A DNA stretch of 64,000 nt from Kitasatospora mediocidica KCTC 9733 (GTDB lineage Bacteria; Actinomycetota; Actinomycetes; Streptomycetales; Streptomycetaceae). Shown here one piece after another: positions 1 through 9,156 of the stretch. How positions within the stretch are numbered: position 1 is the first letter of the stretch; each line of letters starts with the position of its first letter. The DNA lies in assembly GCF_000744225.1 (NCBI RefSeq), contig NZ_JQLN01000001.1, positions 186,001 to 250,000 of the forward strand. Reading direction: 5' to 3'. The notes under the pieces were generated by a model. It did no database searches. It worked only from the letters and a program-made list of their open reading frames with translations, and had not been told where the DNA came from. A program made the position numbers and the translations under genes.

Positions 1-2203
1 AAACCATTCCTACGACAACATCTTCGGCATGCTCGGCCGGGGTGACGGCCTGGCGGTGGACGCGGCCGGCCGGCCGACGGCCACCATGCCGTACGGCTAC
101 CCGGACGTCCGCACCCAGCGCGCCTTCCGGATGCCGACCTCGTGCCAGGGCGGCCCACTCGACCAGTCCTGGCAGGCGAGCCACCTGCAGTTCGACGGCG
201 GGGCGATGGACGGCTTCGTCTCGGCCACCGTCAACCTGCCCGACGCGCGGGTGCCCGCACCGGTCGCCATGAGCTACTTCGACGAGGGCCACCTGCCGTT
301 CACCTACAGCCTGGCCCGTCAGTTCCCGATCGGCGACCGCTGGTTCTGCTCCCTGCTCGGCCAGACCTCGCCGAACCGGCGCTTCGTCATCGGCGCGACC
401 TCCGGCGGCATGACCGACGACCCTTCGACGGACGCCGGCAATCTCCAGAACATCGCACTGGCCGCGCCGATCGGCCCGACGATCTTCAATCGGCTCGACG
501 ACTACGGGATCAGCTGGGCGAACTACTACGTCGACTTCCCGCTCGGGGCCACTCCCGAGGAATTCCCCTGGGCCGACACCGTCACCGAGTTGATCCACCG
601 CAAGCCGTGGGCCCAGTTCTTCACCGACGCGGCGGCCGGCGCCCTGCCCTCGTTCACGTTCCTCGACGAGGCGATGAACCAGAGCCAGGACGAGGACGAG
701 GACGACCAGCACCCGCCGTTCTTCATGGGCTACGGCGACGACCTGCTCTCCCAGGTGGTCAACGCCCTTGCCGCATCCCCCCAGTGGCCGAGCACCATGC
801 TGATCGTCGCCTACGACGAGCACGGCGGGTACTACGACCACGTGCCGCCGCCACCGGCGCTCGACCCGGACGGCATCCCGCCGCTGCTCTCCCCCGGGGT
901 GCCGTCCTACGAGGGCTTCACCCGCTACGGCATGCGGGTGCCGTCGGTCGTGGTGTCGCCCTACGCGAAGCAGAACCATGTCAGCCATGTGCTGTACGAC
1001 CACACGTCGATCCTCGCGACGATCGAGCGCAAGTGGAACCTGCCCGCGCTGACGCACCGCGACGCGAACGCCAACGACCTCACGGACTTCCTCGACCTCG
1101 ACGCCCTCGCCGCCCGCAGGCCGACCTTCCCCCGGCTCCCCCCGCTGGCCGCGCCCGGCACCAGCCCCGGGGCGATGAGCTGCATGACCACCGGTCCCGG
1201 CACCATTCCCGCGCCGGGTTCGGTCAGCTACGGCACGGCCGGCCCGAGCCAGTTCTCGGCGCCGGGCGCCGACGGCACGTGGGGCGCGGCCGGGCCGGCG
1301 CCCGCCGCGTTCTACTCGGCGCACCCCGCCGCCACCGGCGTCGACCTCGACAACCTCCGCAACGCCCAGCGGATCGCCGTCTGCAGCCGCACCAACGCCT
1401 CGGCGAACTCCTACTACGTGGTGACCGGTGCGGACGGCATCGAGTATCTCCAGACCGCGGGTGCGACCGGCTCCTACCGCGGATTCCAGGCCCTGCCAGG
1501 CAACGCCGGGGCGCCCTCGTTCGCCGCGCCACGCATCGCGGCCACCGCCATGCCCGACGGCGATGCCCAGATCCTTGCCGTCGGCCTCGACGGCAAGCTC
1601 TACCACACGATCTACTTCGCGGGCAGCGACACCTTCCAGCCCTGGGGCGCACTCAACTGGGGCGCCTCCGACGCCTCCATCGCCGCCGCTCCGAACGGGG
1701 ACGCGCAGATCGTCGGCATCGGACTGGACGGCAAGCTTTACCACAACATCCGCTTCGCCTCGAACTCCTGGCAGGGCTTCCTGCCCCCGGCGACCAACGG
1801 CCTGGCCCCCGGCGCCCTCCAGCGCACCTGCATCGCCGCCGACCCCGCCAACGGCGACAGCCACGTCCTCGTACTGGACGGTGCGGGGAGGCTGTCCTAC
1901 CTCACCCGGCACGGCACGAGCGGCTGGTCCAGCCGTGCGGGCGCCGACACCTGGGGCCCGGTCGCCGACGGCAGCACCTACGGCGGCCGGATCACCGACC
2001 TGTGCGCCGCGGTCGCCGCCGACGGCCGGCTCCACATCGGCGTCGTCACCAGTGGCGGCTCGGCGTTCGAGCAGGTCCTCGACACCGCCGCCGGGACTGC
2101 GACCCCGCCCGCCCCGCTCCCCTCCCCCACCAAGGTGCAGAGCATCTCGCTCTGCCCCGCGGCGAGCACCGTCACCGCCGCAACAGTCCAACTCGGCGGC
2201 TGA
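1..2203 (+). CDS. Phospholipase C/acid phosphatase-family phosphoesterase with C-terminal beta-propeller (5' partial)
   Basis: The reading frame is open from base 2, so the start lies before the window; 733 residues are visible. The first visible residues, NHSYDNIFGMLG, match the metal-binding N-terminal motif of the phosphoesterase family (phospholipase C, acid phosphatase). Further family signatures are YDEHGGYYDHVPPP (about residue 270) and the HTSILATIERKWNLP segment (about 335). After about residue 400 comes a Pro/Ala/Gly linker, then repeats containing GLDGKLYH near residues 520 and 570, typical of a PLL/tectonin-like sugar-binding propeller. By family it is probably an exported phosphodiesterase or lipase acting outside the cell; the propeller may hold it on a surface. 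The signal peptide is not in view. The domain calls are strong, but the substrate cannot be told from sequence. Confidence 0.85.
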   Translation, partial: NHSYDNIFGMLGRGDGLAVDAAGRPTATMPYGYPDVRTQRAFRMPTSCQGGPLDQSWQASHLQFDGGAMDGFVSATVNLPDARVPAPVAMSYFDEGHLPFTYSLARQFPIGDRWFCSLLGQTSPNRRFVIGATSGGMTDDPSTDAGNLQNIALAAPIGPTIFNRLDDYGISWANYYVDFPLGATPEEFPWADTVTELIHRKPWAQFFTDAAAGALPSFTFLDEAMNQSQDEDEDDQHPPFFMGYGDDLLSQVVNALAASPQWPSTMLIVAYDEHGGYYDHVPPPPALDPDGIPPLLSPGVPSYEGFTRYGMRVPSVVVSPYAKQNHVSHVLYDHTSILATIERKWNLPALTHRDANANDLTDFLDLDALAARRPTFPRLPPLAAPGTSPGAMSCMTTGPGTIPAPGSVSYGTAGPSQFSAPGADGTWGAAGPAPAAFYSAHPAATGVDLDNLRNAQRIAVCSRTNASANSYYVVTGADGIEYLQTAGATGSYRGFQALPGNAGAPSFAAPRIAATAMPDGDAQILAVGLDGKLYHTIYFAGSDTFQPWGALNWGASDASIAAAPNGDAQIVGIGLDGKLYHNIRFASNSWQGFLPPATNGLAPGALQRTCIAADPANGDSHVLVLDGAGRLSYLTRHGTSGWSSRAGADTWGPVADGSTYGGRITDLCAAVAADGRLHIGVVTSGGSAFEQVLDTAAGTATPPAPLPSPTKVQSISLCPAASTVTAATVQLGG

Positions 2204-2348
2204 GAACGGCTCGTGCGAGGTCCGGCAGCAGCGGCCCGATCGCCTCAGGGACGCTGCCCCGCCCTCTGCCCCCGCGGGCAGGCCTCCCCCGGCTGCCCCG
2301 CGCAGCATGGGAGCCTCGCACGATCCGCGACGGCCGACGGGTTCCGAA

Positions 2349-2392
2349 GGTGCTGCGCTCCCGGCGACGGGACTCCCCGGGAGCGCAGCACC
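2349..2392. terminator. Perfect 16-bp hairpin after phosphoesterase gene
   Basis: The arms GGTGCTGCGCTCCCGG (2349-2364) and its exact complement (2377-2392) enclose a 12-nt loop, about 145 bp after the stop codon. There is no U-tract, as is common in streptomycetes. It probably terminates the phosphoesterase transcript. The rest of the 592-bp gap to 2796 holds two CCGATCGG copies (2406, 2445) and no convincing gene. Confidence 0.6.
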
Positions 2393-2795
2393 GCGGCCGA
2401 GGGGCCCGATCGGGGCGCCGGGCTGCCCTCCCCTGCCCGGTCCACCGATCGGCTGGTGCCCCGCGCGAGGCCGGGTGGAACCGTTGTGTCAGGGCCCGGA
2501 GGTGGCAACCGGGCTCCCTGCAGGCACCGGCGTCCGCACGAGGACGACCGGAACGGGACGAGGATCCACAGGATCGGCGAGTGACGACTCGACCGCCCCG
2601 GCGCACGCCCGCCTGCACCACGAGCTTCGCCCCGCTCATCGGATCCGGCCGTCGGCTGCCACCGGCGACACCGGGTCCTCGGCGGAACAGCCCGGGCCCA
2701 GCCGCCCGCTGCTCCGGCCTCCGGGCGACACGTCGTCGACGGTGCCCTGCCCGGCGGCCAACAGAAACAACAGAAACAGCCGAAGGAGTCCCCCG

Positions 2796-4892
2796 ATGCC
2801 CCTGCACGACCTGTCGACCTGTGACTGCGGTCCCAAGCGCCGGCTGATCGACCACATCGGAAACCCGTACTACCCGCAGGTGATGCAGAAGCGCAGCCAG
2901 GGGATCGTCATCGACGGCGTTCCGAAGCTGCTCGCCGGCGGGAACGACTACCTCGACCTGGCGACCGACATCCGGGTGCGCCAGGCGGCCCACCACGCGA
3001 TCGACCGCTTCGGCGTCTGCGTGCCGTCCGCGTCAGGCCGGCCGAACCCCGGGGCGCACGGGGCCGAGGCCGCGGTCCTTCGCCGCGCGGCCCATGAGGC
3101 CGTCGACCGGTACGGCGTCGGCATGACGGGCTCGCCCCTGCTGAACGGCTACCTCGACATCCAGTGCCGGCTCGAGCACGAGATCGCCGCGTGGATCGGC
3201 AAGGACGCGGCCCTGGTGTTCACCGCCGACGCCCTGGCGGTCACCGGCCCGCTCGCCCAGGTGATCATGATGAACCGCGGCACCACCGTGGTCAGCGACA
3301 GTGCCATCGGCGGCCTGCTGCGCGACGGCATCCGCCTGGCACACGCGCGGCACGTCGCGGAGTTCACCCACAACGACCTGGCCGACCTGCGCCGGGTGCT
3401 GGCCGAGGCGTCGGGGCAGGGCTCCCAGCCGCTGCTCGTCCTGGAGAGCGGCACGGACTCCGAGGAGCCCCTCCTGCTGGCCGAAATCACCGAGACCGCC
3501 CAGGAGTTCGGCGCTTCGATCTTCCTCCACGAGACCTCCCTGAGCCCGCACGGTGCGGTGGGCGGCCTTGCGGCACAGCTCGGGCTGACCGACCGGATGG
3601 ACGTGATCACGGGCTCGCTCGGTACGTCCTTCGGCGCGGGCGGGGCCTTCCTCGCCGCCTCCTGGGACCTCGTCAAGCACTTCGAGGCGTTCTGCTCGAC
3701 CCGCATGTTCGCCGCCAGCCCGCCGCCCCTGATCACCGCCGCCGCCCTCGCCGCGCTGCGCAGCCGCCCGCTGTACCTGGTGCCGGACGACGGCCCGGCG
3801 GCGCCGACCGGTACCGGCGACTGGAATGCGTACGAGGAACTGCGCAGCGCGCTGGCCGCCGACCTGGCCGCCTGGGGCGGGAAGGCCGCCGGGATGGTCT
3901 TCTCCTCCGGTGCACTGGCCAACATCTACGGCCTGTCGGAGATCATCGCGATGAACCCGGACATGACCGTGCTCACCGACCGCGCGAACCACGCCTCGCT
4001 GGTGGACGCCATCCGCCTGGGCCGGCCGCGGCGCACCGCGAAGTTCGCCCACAACGACGTGGCCGACCTCGAGCTGAAGCTCCAGCAGGCGGCCCGGCAG
4101 AGCGACCGCCTGCTGGTCGTGGTCGAGGGCGCCCACGGGGTCGAGGCCGACCTCGCCCCGCTGCGCGAGATCGTCGCGGCCGCCGAGGCCGTCGGGGCGG
4201 AGATCTACGTGGACGACGCCCACGGCATGGGCGTCATCGGCGGCGGGCGGGGCACCGCAGCCCACTTCGACATCGCGGACCGCGTCGACTACATCGCCGG
4301 GACCTTCTCCAAGTCCTTCGGTGCCTCGGGCGGTTACCTGCTCGCCTCCGAAGCCGTCATCGACAGGCTCGCCGCCGCCCGCCCGAGCGACGACCCCTCG
4401 ACCGCCCTGGCGCCGGCCGTCGTGGCCGCGGTGCGCTGCGCACTCTCGATCATGGCGGCCGAGCCCGACCGGGGCGCCGCCGCGCTCGCGGGAGCCGGCC
4501 GGCTGCGCGAGCGCCTGCGCGCCCTCGGCATCGACGCCGTCGGCACCACCCCGGTGGTGACGGTCTCGCTCAAGAACCTGCTGCGGTCGGCGCAGAGCCC
4601 GGAGGTCCTGGCGATCACCCACCAGAACCCCCGGCGGCAGGCCATCGAACAGGTCCGGGCAAGCGTGCTGCGCGACAGTGTGGGCACCATCAAGGCACAG
4701 CACTGGCTCCTGACGGAGCGACACATCTACACCAACGCCTTCATCGCACCGGGAGTCGACGAGCCCGTGCTCCGGCTGAGCGTCACCGCCGGTACCGGTG
4801 CCGAGGAGATCGACCGGATCGTGGACGCCTTCGCCGACCTGCGCGGTATCTGCCACGGGCTCGTCCAGGCCGACCACGCCATGGTCGCCTGA
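2796..4892 (+). CDS. Tandem alpha-oxoamine synthase-like PLP enzyme (degenerate first half, intact second half)
   Basis: A 698-aa protein; ATG follows GAAGGAG. Both halves resemble class II aminotransferase-fold alpha-oxoamine synthases (8-amino-7-oxononanoate synthase, serine palmitoyltransferase, KBL). In the second half the PLP site is intact: DDAHGMGVIGGG at 473-484 and GTFSKSFG with catalytic Lys506. In the first half the equivalents are LHETSLSPHG and GSLGTSFG, with Thr277 where Lys should be, so it should not form the internal aldimine. Shared blocks (FTHNDLADL/FAHNDVADL, DGIRLA/DAIRLG) show that the halves are duplicates. Usual family members are about 400 aa. The next gene is a short-chain dehydrogenase 38 bp away. 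The expected reaction is decarboxylative condensation of an amino acid with an acyl thioester, giving an amino ketone; the substrate is unknown. Confidence 0.85.
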   Translation: MPLHDLSTCDCGPKRRLIDHIGNPYYPQVMQKRSQGIVIDGVPKLLAGGNDYLDLATDIRVRQAAHHAIDRFGVCVPSASGRPNPGAHGAEAAVLRRAAHEAVDRYGVGMTGSPLLNGYLDIQCRLEHEIAAWIGKDAALVFTADALAVTGPLAQVIMMNRGTTVVSDSAIGGLLRDGIRLAHARHVAEFTHNDLADLRRVLAEASGQGSQPLLVLESGTDSEEPLLLAEITETAQEFGASIFLHETSLSPHGAVGGLAAQLGLTDRMDVITGSLGTSFGAGGAFLAASWDLVKHFEAFCSTRMFAASPPPLITAAALAALRSRPLYLVPDDGPAAPTGTGDWNAYEELRSALAADLAAWGGKAAGMVFSSGALANIYGLSEIIAMNPDMTVLTDRANHASLVDAIRLGRPRRTAKFAHNDVADLELKLQQAARQSDRLLVVVEGAHGVEADLAPLREIVAAAEAVGAEIYVDDAHGMGVIGGGRGTAAHFDIADRVDYIAGTFSKSFGASGGYLLASEAVIDRLAAARPSDDPSTALAPAVVAAVRCALSIMAAEPDRGAAALAGAGRLRERLRALGIDAVGTTPVVTVSLKNLLRSAQSPEVLAITHQNPRRQAIEQVRASVLRDSVGTIKAQHWLLTERHIYTNAFIAPGVDEPVLRLSVTAGTGAEEIDRIVDAFADLRGICHGLVQADHAMVA

Positions 4893-4930
4893 CCAGCCGA
4901 GCCGACCCTGCCAACCCGAGAGGAACCACC

Positions 4931-5725
4931 ATGGCAACCGCTCTGATCACGGGTGCGAGCTCCGGCATCGGCGAGGAGTTCGCCCGCCGGCTGGCACCCA
5001 CCCACAACCTCGTCCTCGTCGCCCGCGACAGCGTCAAACTGGCGCAGCTCGCCCGGGAACTGACCGCCCAGCACGGCTGCACCGTGCAAGTCCTGGCCGC
5101 CGACCTGTCCACCGCCGCCGGCCGCGAGCCGGTGGCCGCCCGGCTCGCCTCGACCAGCTCCCCCGTCGACCTGCTGGTCAACAACGCGGGCATGGGCTAC
5201 AGCACCGGCGCCACCCAGAACACGGTGGAGCAGGAGATGTACATGCTGGAGGTGAACGCCACCGCCAAGATCCATCTCTCCCTGGTCGCCCTGCACGCCA
5301 TGCTGGCCAGGGACTCGGGGGAGATCGTCAACGTCACCAGCGTGTGCGGCATCGCTCCGGCCTGGGTCGACTCGCTCTACGGCACCAGCACCGCCGCGGT
5401 GCTGCGGCACACCGAGGAGATGGCCTACAGCAAGGCCCTGCGGCGTTCCAAGGTCCGGATCATGGCGCTCTGCCCAGGCGACGTGCTGACCGACTTCAAC
5501 AACCGGGCCGGCATCCCCAACACGACCGACTGGGGCTGGGTGGACGTCGGTGTGCTGGTCCGGGAGGCTCTGAAGGACCTGCGCAAGGGCAAGGTCGTCT
5601 CGATCCCGACAGCGCGCTACAAGTTCCTGTCCACGCTCATGAAGCTGGCCCCGAACAGCCTGTCGCGGATCTACGCCTTCGACCTCGGGCAGCAGAAGCA
5701 CAAGCCGGAGCAGCCCGCGGTGTGA
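4931..5725 (+). CDS. Short-chain dehydrogenase/reductase with altered YxxxK motif
   Basis: A 264-aa classical-SDR-like protein. It has a Rossmann glycine motif GASSGIG (8-14), NNAG (84-87), Ser137, and Tyr150 at the expected spacing. The catalytic Lys of YxxxK is replaced: the sequence is YGTST, with Thr154. The neighbouring oxoamine synthase suggests it reduces the amino ketone to an amino alcohol, much as 3-ketosphinganine reductase follows serine palmitoyltransferase, but the lost Lys makes normal chemistry uncertain. The fold and NAD(P) motif are clear. The start has AGAGGAACC upstream, and the gene is very likely cotranscribed with the preceding one. Confidence 0.85.
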   Translation: MATALITGASSGIGEEFARRLAPTHNLVLVARDSVKLAQLARELTAQHGCTVQVLAADLSTAAGREPVAARLASTSSPVDLLVNNAGMGYSTGATQNTVEQEMYMLEVNATAKIHLSLVALHAMLARDSGEIVNVTSVCGIAPAWVDSLYGTSTAAVLRHTEEMAYSKALRRSKVRIMALCPGDVLTDFNNRAGIPNTTDWGWVDVGVLVREALKDLRKGKVVSIPTARYKFLSTLMKLAPNSLSRIYAFDLGQQKHKPEQPAV

Positions 5726-5752
5726 CAGGGTCCGCAGCTGCGGATCGTCGTG

Positions 5753-5786
5753 GTGGCCGGGTGGCGCGTATGCGCCGCCCGGCCAC
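5753..5786. terminator. Hairpin terminator after SDR gene
   Basis: Arms GTGGCCGGGTGGCGC and GCGCCGCCCGGCCAC (one G-T wobble) with a 4-nt loop lie 27 bp after the stop. They probably end the synthase-SDR transcript. The remaining 446 bp to the next gene contain one variant of the recurrent GATCGGGGGAG element (5864-5874) and no gene I can support. Confidence 0.65.
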
Positions 5787-6232
5787 TGTCGCGTTCCCGG
5801 GCCCGCTCGGCCCGCCGCCGCGCCCGGGTCGGCGCTGGCGGCCGGCTGCCCTGGCCGCCCACTGATCGGGGGAGGCCTGCGGGAGGCTCCCGCTCGCCCC
5901 GGGTGCGCGCATCCGTGCAGGCCAGCTGGGGTGGCGAGGCGCCTGCCGTCCGCCGCTCGGGGGTTTCCGCCCGGCCGGCCCGCGTCGGCGGTGGTCGGGT
6001 CGGGGGATCCGCGATGGGGGCTGCCCCTCCCACGGCCGGGTGTCCTGGCGGCACCGCGAACTCCGGTTTCGTGGAGGTCGGGGACGGGAGCAGGACACCG
6101 CAAGAGCCCGCTCCGCGCCGGTCGACGACCGGCGTCACACGTCCCCGAAGCGCCCCGCGGCGCGGCGCAGGCGAAGGCCGGCCGCGCAGCAGGCGGGCCT
6201 TCGCCACCCCTATCGAAAGGCTCCGCTCCACC

Positions 6233-6640
6233 ATGTCCCGTACCTCCTCCCGCCTCCGCCTGAGCGTCACCCTCGTGGGCCTGGCCGCGTCCGTCACCAC
6301 GGGCATCGCCGTGGCGCCCGCCGCCTTCGCCGACTCGGCCCCCAGCCCCGCGCTGGTCGCCCAGGAACAGTCCCGCGCCGAGCAGATGGTCAGCCAGAAG
6401 TTCCCGGCCGACGCGGCCAATGAGGTGGCGGCCTTCGACAGCGTCATCACAGCGGAAAGCAGCTGGAACCCGTTGGCGCACAACCCGCATTCGACGGCAG
6501 CCGGCCTGGGACAGATCCTGGGCGCCAGCACCAGCGACAGCTACCCGGACCAGCTGCAAGAGGCGCTGAACTACATGGTGACGCGCTACGGCGACCCCAT
6601 CGCCGCCGCGGCCCACGAGGCTTTCTACGGCTGGTACTGA
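6233..6640 (+). CDS. Small secreted lytic transglycosylase-like protein
   Basis: A 135-aa protein with an N-terminal signal peptide (basic MSRTSSRLRL, hydrophobic core, Ala-rich cleavage region near AFADS, about residue 34). The mature part is a lysozyme-fold, SLT-like domain: ITAESSWNPLAHNPHSTAAGLGQ carries the likely catalytic Glu75, and the C-terminal YMVTRYGDPIAAAAHEA block is typical of actinobacterial secreted transglycosylases. It probably cleaves peptidoglycan glycan strands outside the membrane. The start was chosen for the GAAAGG ribosome-binding site (6215-6220) and because the signal peptide begins there; the frame stays open upstream without coding character. It is convergent with the MFS gene at 6731. 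Confidence 0.8.
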   Translation: MSRTSSRLRLSVTLVGLAASVTTGIAVAPAAFADSAPSPALVAQEQSRAEQMVSQKFPADAANEVAAFDSVITAESSWNPLAHNPHSTAAGLGQILGASTSDSYPDQLQEALNYMVTRYGDPIAAAAHEAFYGWY

Positions 6641-6664
6641 GAGCTCCGCCGGTAGAGACGCCAC

Positions 6665-6700
6665 CGCGCCCGCCCACAGCCTCGGCTGTGGGCGGGCGCG
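6665..6700. terminator. Perfect 16-bp bidirectional terminator
   Basis: CGCGCCCGCCCACAGC and its exact complement with a CTCG tetraloop sit midway between the convergent genes ending at 6640 (+) and 6731 (-), and so can serve both. Confidence 0.85.
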
Positions 6701-6730
6701 ATGCGCAGCGGGGCGGGCTCGCGCTCCGGA

Positions 6731-8239
6731 TCAGGACGCCCGCGGTGCCGCGGCAGTCTCCGGTCGGCGGGAGTCGCCGCCCTGGGCCGGCGCGCCGTGC
6801 GGCCGGTGGTGGCGCAGCAGGCCGCCGAGCGCGAGCGGCACGGTCAGCGCCATGGCAGCCATGCCGATGACGAAGGTGAGGGTGAACTGGCTCTGTTGCG
6901 GCAGCGGCGGGAGGCCCGGGGGCAGGCCGTGGATCGGCTTGGAGGCCAGCAGCGAGGTGACCACCGCCGAGGCGATGGAGCTGCCGACCGACCGGGAGAT
7001 GGAGTTGATGCCGTTGGCGATGCCGGTCTGCTCCTGGGAGACGCTGGCCGCGATCAGCGCCGGCATGGCAGAGTAGCCGAGGGCGATGGCCGTGCCGGTC
7101 AGCAGACCCGCCAGGATCACCCCGGTGCTGGTGCCGTGGGCGAAGGCCAGCCACACGAAGCCGATCACGCCGATCAGCGCGCTCACCACCAGGGTTCGGC
7201 GGGCGCTGATCCTCCCCACCAGCACGCCGCCCACCGGCGCCGCGACCAGGGCGATGAGCGAGCCCGGCAGCAGGAACTCGACGGAGGCGCGCAGAACGGA
7301 GGCGGTGAAGCCGTATCCGGTCAGCTCGTGCGGGATCTGGACCAGGTAGGAGATCCCGATGAACTGCGCGAACATGGCGAAGCCGACGAGCAGGCCGATC
7401 AGGTTGGTGAAGGCGACCTGCCGGTGGGTGAACATCTTCAGGTCCACCAGCGGATCGGCGACCCGGCTCTCGACCAGCACCCACAGCAGCGCCACGACGG
7501 CGGAGCCGGCGAAGCAGCCCAGGGTCCGGTTGGAGGTCCAGCCCCATTCGTGCCCCTGGGAGATCCCGAGCAGCAGCAGGACCAGGAAGCCGCCCAGCGT
7601 GAGGGTGCCGAGGTAGTCGAGTCGGCCGCCGACCACCCGGTCGTGCTCGGGGACGAGCAGCAGGACGGCGACGAGTGCCGCCACCGACAGGGCGGTGGAG
7701 GCCCAGAAGACCGCGTGATAGTCGGGGTCCGTGCCCTGGGTGAGCAGGCCGGTCACCACCAGGGAGAGCCCGGAGCCGAAGGCCAGGGTGCTGCTGACCA
7801 GGGCCATCGCTCCCGGCAGCCGCTCGTGCGGGACCTGGTCGCGGATCACCGACAGCGCCAGCGGGAAGATCGCGGTGGCCGAGCCCTGCAGGACGCGGCC
7901 GACGAGCAGGAGGGCGAGCGAGGTCGTCGTCGCCACGAGCAGCGATCCGGCGACCATCACGGCCAGCACCGCGATCAGCGTGCGCTTCTTGCCGTACAGG
8001 TCGCCGACGCGTCCCAGCAGCGGGGTGAAGACCGCGGCGGACAGCAGCGTGGACGTGGTGACCCAGCTGACGCCGGAGCTGGTGGTGTGCAGGTCGTGCG
8101 CGAGGAGCGAGAGGATCGGGACGACCTGGGTCTGGGCCATCGACACGACCATCGCCGCAAGGCCGAGCGCCAGGATCAGGGACGTGGTGCCGCGCCGGTC
8201 GACAGGCGCCGCGGAGCTCGCGGACACAGTGGTGCTCAT
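6731..8239 (-). CDS. MFS multidrug exporter, DHA2-like
   Basis: A 502-aa integral membrane protein with about 14 hydrophobic segments. It has MFS signatures: GRVGDLYGKKRTL after TM2, GRVLQGSATAIFPLALSVI, and a second-half GRISARRTLV. The length and segment number fit proton-antiport drug exporters of the DHA2 (14-TM) branch. The start at 8239 (MSTTVSASSAAP) was chosen over an in-frame upstream ATG because AAGGCTCC lies just before it. The gene lies 28 bp after an alpha/beta hydrolase gene on the same strand, so the two are probably an operon; exporter plus hydrolase suggests export and inactivation of a toxic compound. The substrate is unknown. Confidence 0.85.
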   Translation of the reverse strand: MSTTVSASSAAPVDRRGTTSLILALGLAAMVVSMAQTQVVPILSLLAHDLHTTSSGVSWVTTSTLLSAAVFTPLLGRVGDLYGKKRTLIAVLAVMVAGSLLVATTTSLALLLVGRVLQGSATAIFPLALSVIRDQVPHERLPGAMALVSSTLAFGSGLSLVVTGLLTQGTDPDYHAVFWASTALSVAALVAVLLLVPEHDRVVGGRLDYLGTLTLGGFLVLLLLGISQGHEWGWTSNRTLGCFAGSAVVALLWVLVESRVADPLVDLKMFTHRQVAFTNLIGLLVGFAMFAQFIGISYLVQIPHELTGYGFTASVLRASVEFLLPGSLIALVAAPVGGVLVGRISARRTLVVSALIGVIGFVWLAFAHGTSTGVILAGLLTGTAIALGYSAMPALIAASVSQEQTGIANGINSISRSVGSSIASAVVTSLLASKPIHGLPPGLPPLPQQSQFTLTFVIGMAAMALTVPLALGGLLRHHRPHGAPAQGGDSRRPETAAAPRAS

Positions 8240-8267
8240 GGGGGAGCCTTTTCGGGAGGGGGCGGGA

Positions 8268-8957
8268 TCAGAGGGCACAGTGCTCGGCGGCCTGCGTGAT
8301 CACAGCGGCGACGGTCTGGGGCTGGGAGACCATCGCGGCGTGGGCGGCCGCGACCTCGACGACGGTGGCACCGCAGCGGTCCGCCGTGAACCGCTGTGCG
8401 TCGGGGTTGAGCGTCCGGTCCTCGGTCGCCAGGACGTACCAGGACGGCAGGGACTTCCAGGCCGGCTCGTCCTGGGGCCGTGCGGTGAACAGCGCGCCGT
8501 TGGCCGGCTTCTGGGAGGCGGCCATCACCGCCGCCCGCCCGGGGTCGGCGTCGGCCGCGAAGACCCCGGCGAACGCGGCCGGATCCAGGGTCAGGTAGCC
8601 GCTGCCGTCCTGCCGCATCGCCGCTTCGAGTCCGAGGTCCGGGAACCGCTGGAGGACCGCGCCCAGCTCCTCCTCGCGCTGGGGGGCCAGCGCCGTCACG
8701 TACACCAGGGCCGCGGCCCTGGCACTGCGGGAGCCCGCCGCCGATATGACGGCACCGCCGTAGGAGTGGCCGGCCAGGACGGTCGGACCGTCCTGGCCGT
8801 CGAGGATCCGCGCGACCTGGGTCACGTCGTCCTCGAAGGAGGACAGCCGCAGCTGGGCGGCCGTCACCTGGTGGCCCGCGCGCTGGAGGGATGCGACCAC
8901 CCGGTCCCAGCAGGAGCCGTCGGCCCAGAGGCCGTGCACAAGGACGATGTTGGTCAT
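8268..8957 (-). CDS. Alpha/beta hydrolase (EstC/salicylate-esterase-like)
   Basis: A 229-aa cytosolic hydrolase. It has the HG oxyanion region (VLVHGLWADGSCW, about 4-16), the nucleophile elbow GHSYGG (about 70), and an Asp within EDRTLNPD and a His within AAHAAMVSQP near the C-terminus, completing the Ser-Asp-His triad. It resembles the short actinobacterial hydrolases annotated as EstC or alpha/beta fold hydrolase. The ATG at 8957 was chosen; a TTG two codons upstream is possible. It is first in an operon with the MFS exporter that follows 28 bp later. The natural substrate is unknown. Confidence 0.85.
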   Translation of the reverse strand: MTNIVLVHGLWADGSCWDRVVASLQRAGHQVTAAQLRLSSFEDDVTQVARILDGQDGPTVLAGHSYGGAVISAAGSRSARAAALVYVTALAPQREEELGAVLQRFPDLGLEAAMRQDGSGYLTLDPAAFAGVFAADADPGRAAVMAASQKPANGALFTARPQDEPAWKSLPSWYVLATEDRTLNPDAQRFTADRCGATVVEVAAAHAAMVSQPQTVAAVITQAAEHCAL

Positions 8958-9156
8958 GTTCAAAAAGCTCGCTTCCGCCTCGGCGACATCACGTCCGGTC
9001 CGCCTGGCATGCCGCAGCGCCGATGCCGGGGCACCGGCGCTGCGCTGCCCAGCAACCGAAGATCAGCCTGGGACCGACCGGCCCGCCGTGTCCTGCCTAC
9101 GCGGTCAGCCGATGGGGAAGAGGCCCGGACCGCCACCCCGGACGGGGTGGCGGGTG

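Noticed and set aside
2213..2584. A 123-codon plus-strand frame in the gap before the oxoamine synthase
   Set aside because: No ribosome-binding site or recognisable domain, crosses a perfect terminator hairpin, and composition is intergenic.
142..2847. A 901-codon plus-strand frame over the phosphoesterase gene
   Set aside because: It is Arg/Pro-rich with no motif; the other plus-strand frame carries the phosphoesterase motifs.
3033..4937. A long minus-strand frame opposite the oxoamine synthase gene
   Set aside because: Composition is typical antisense of a G/C-biased gene and the plus strand encodes a clear PLP enzyme.
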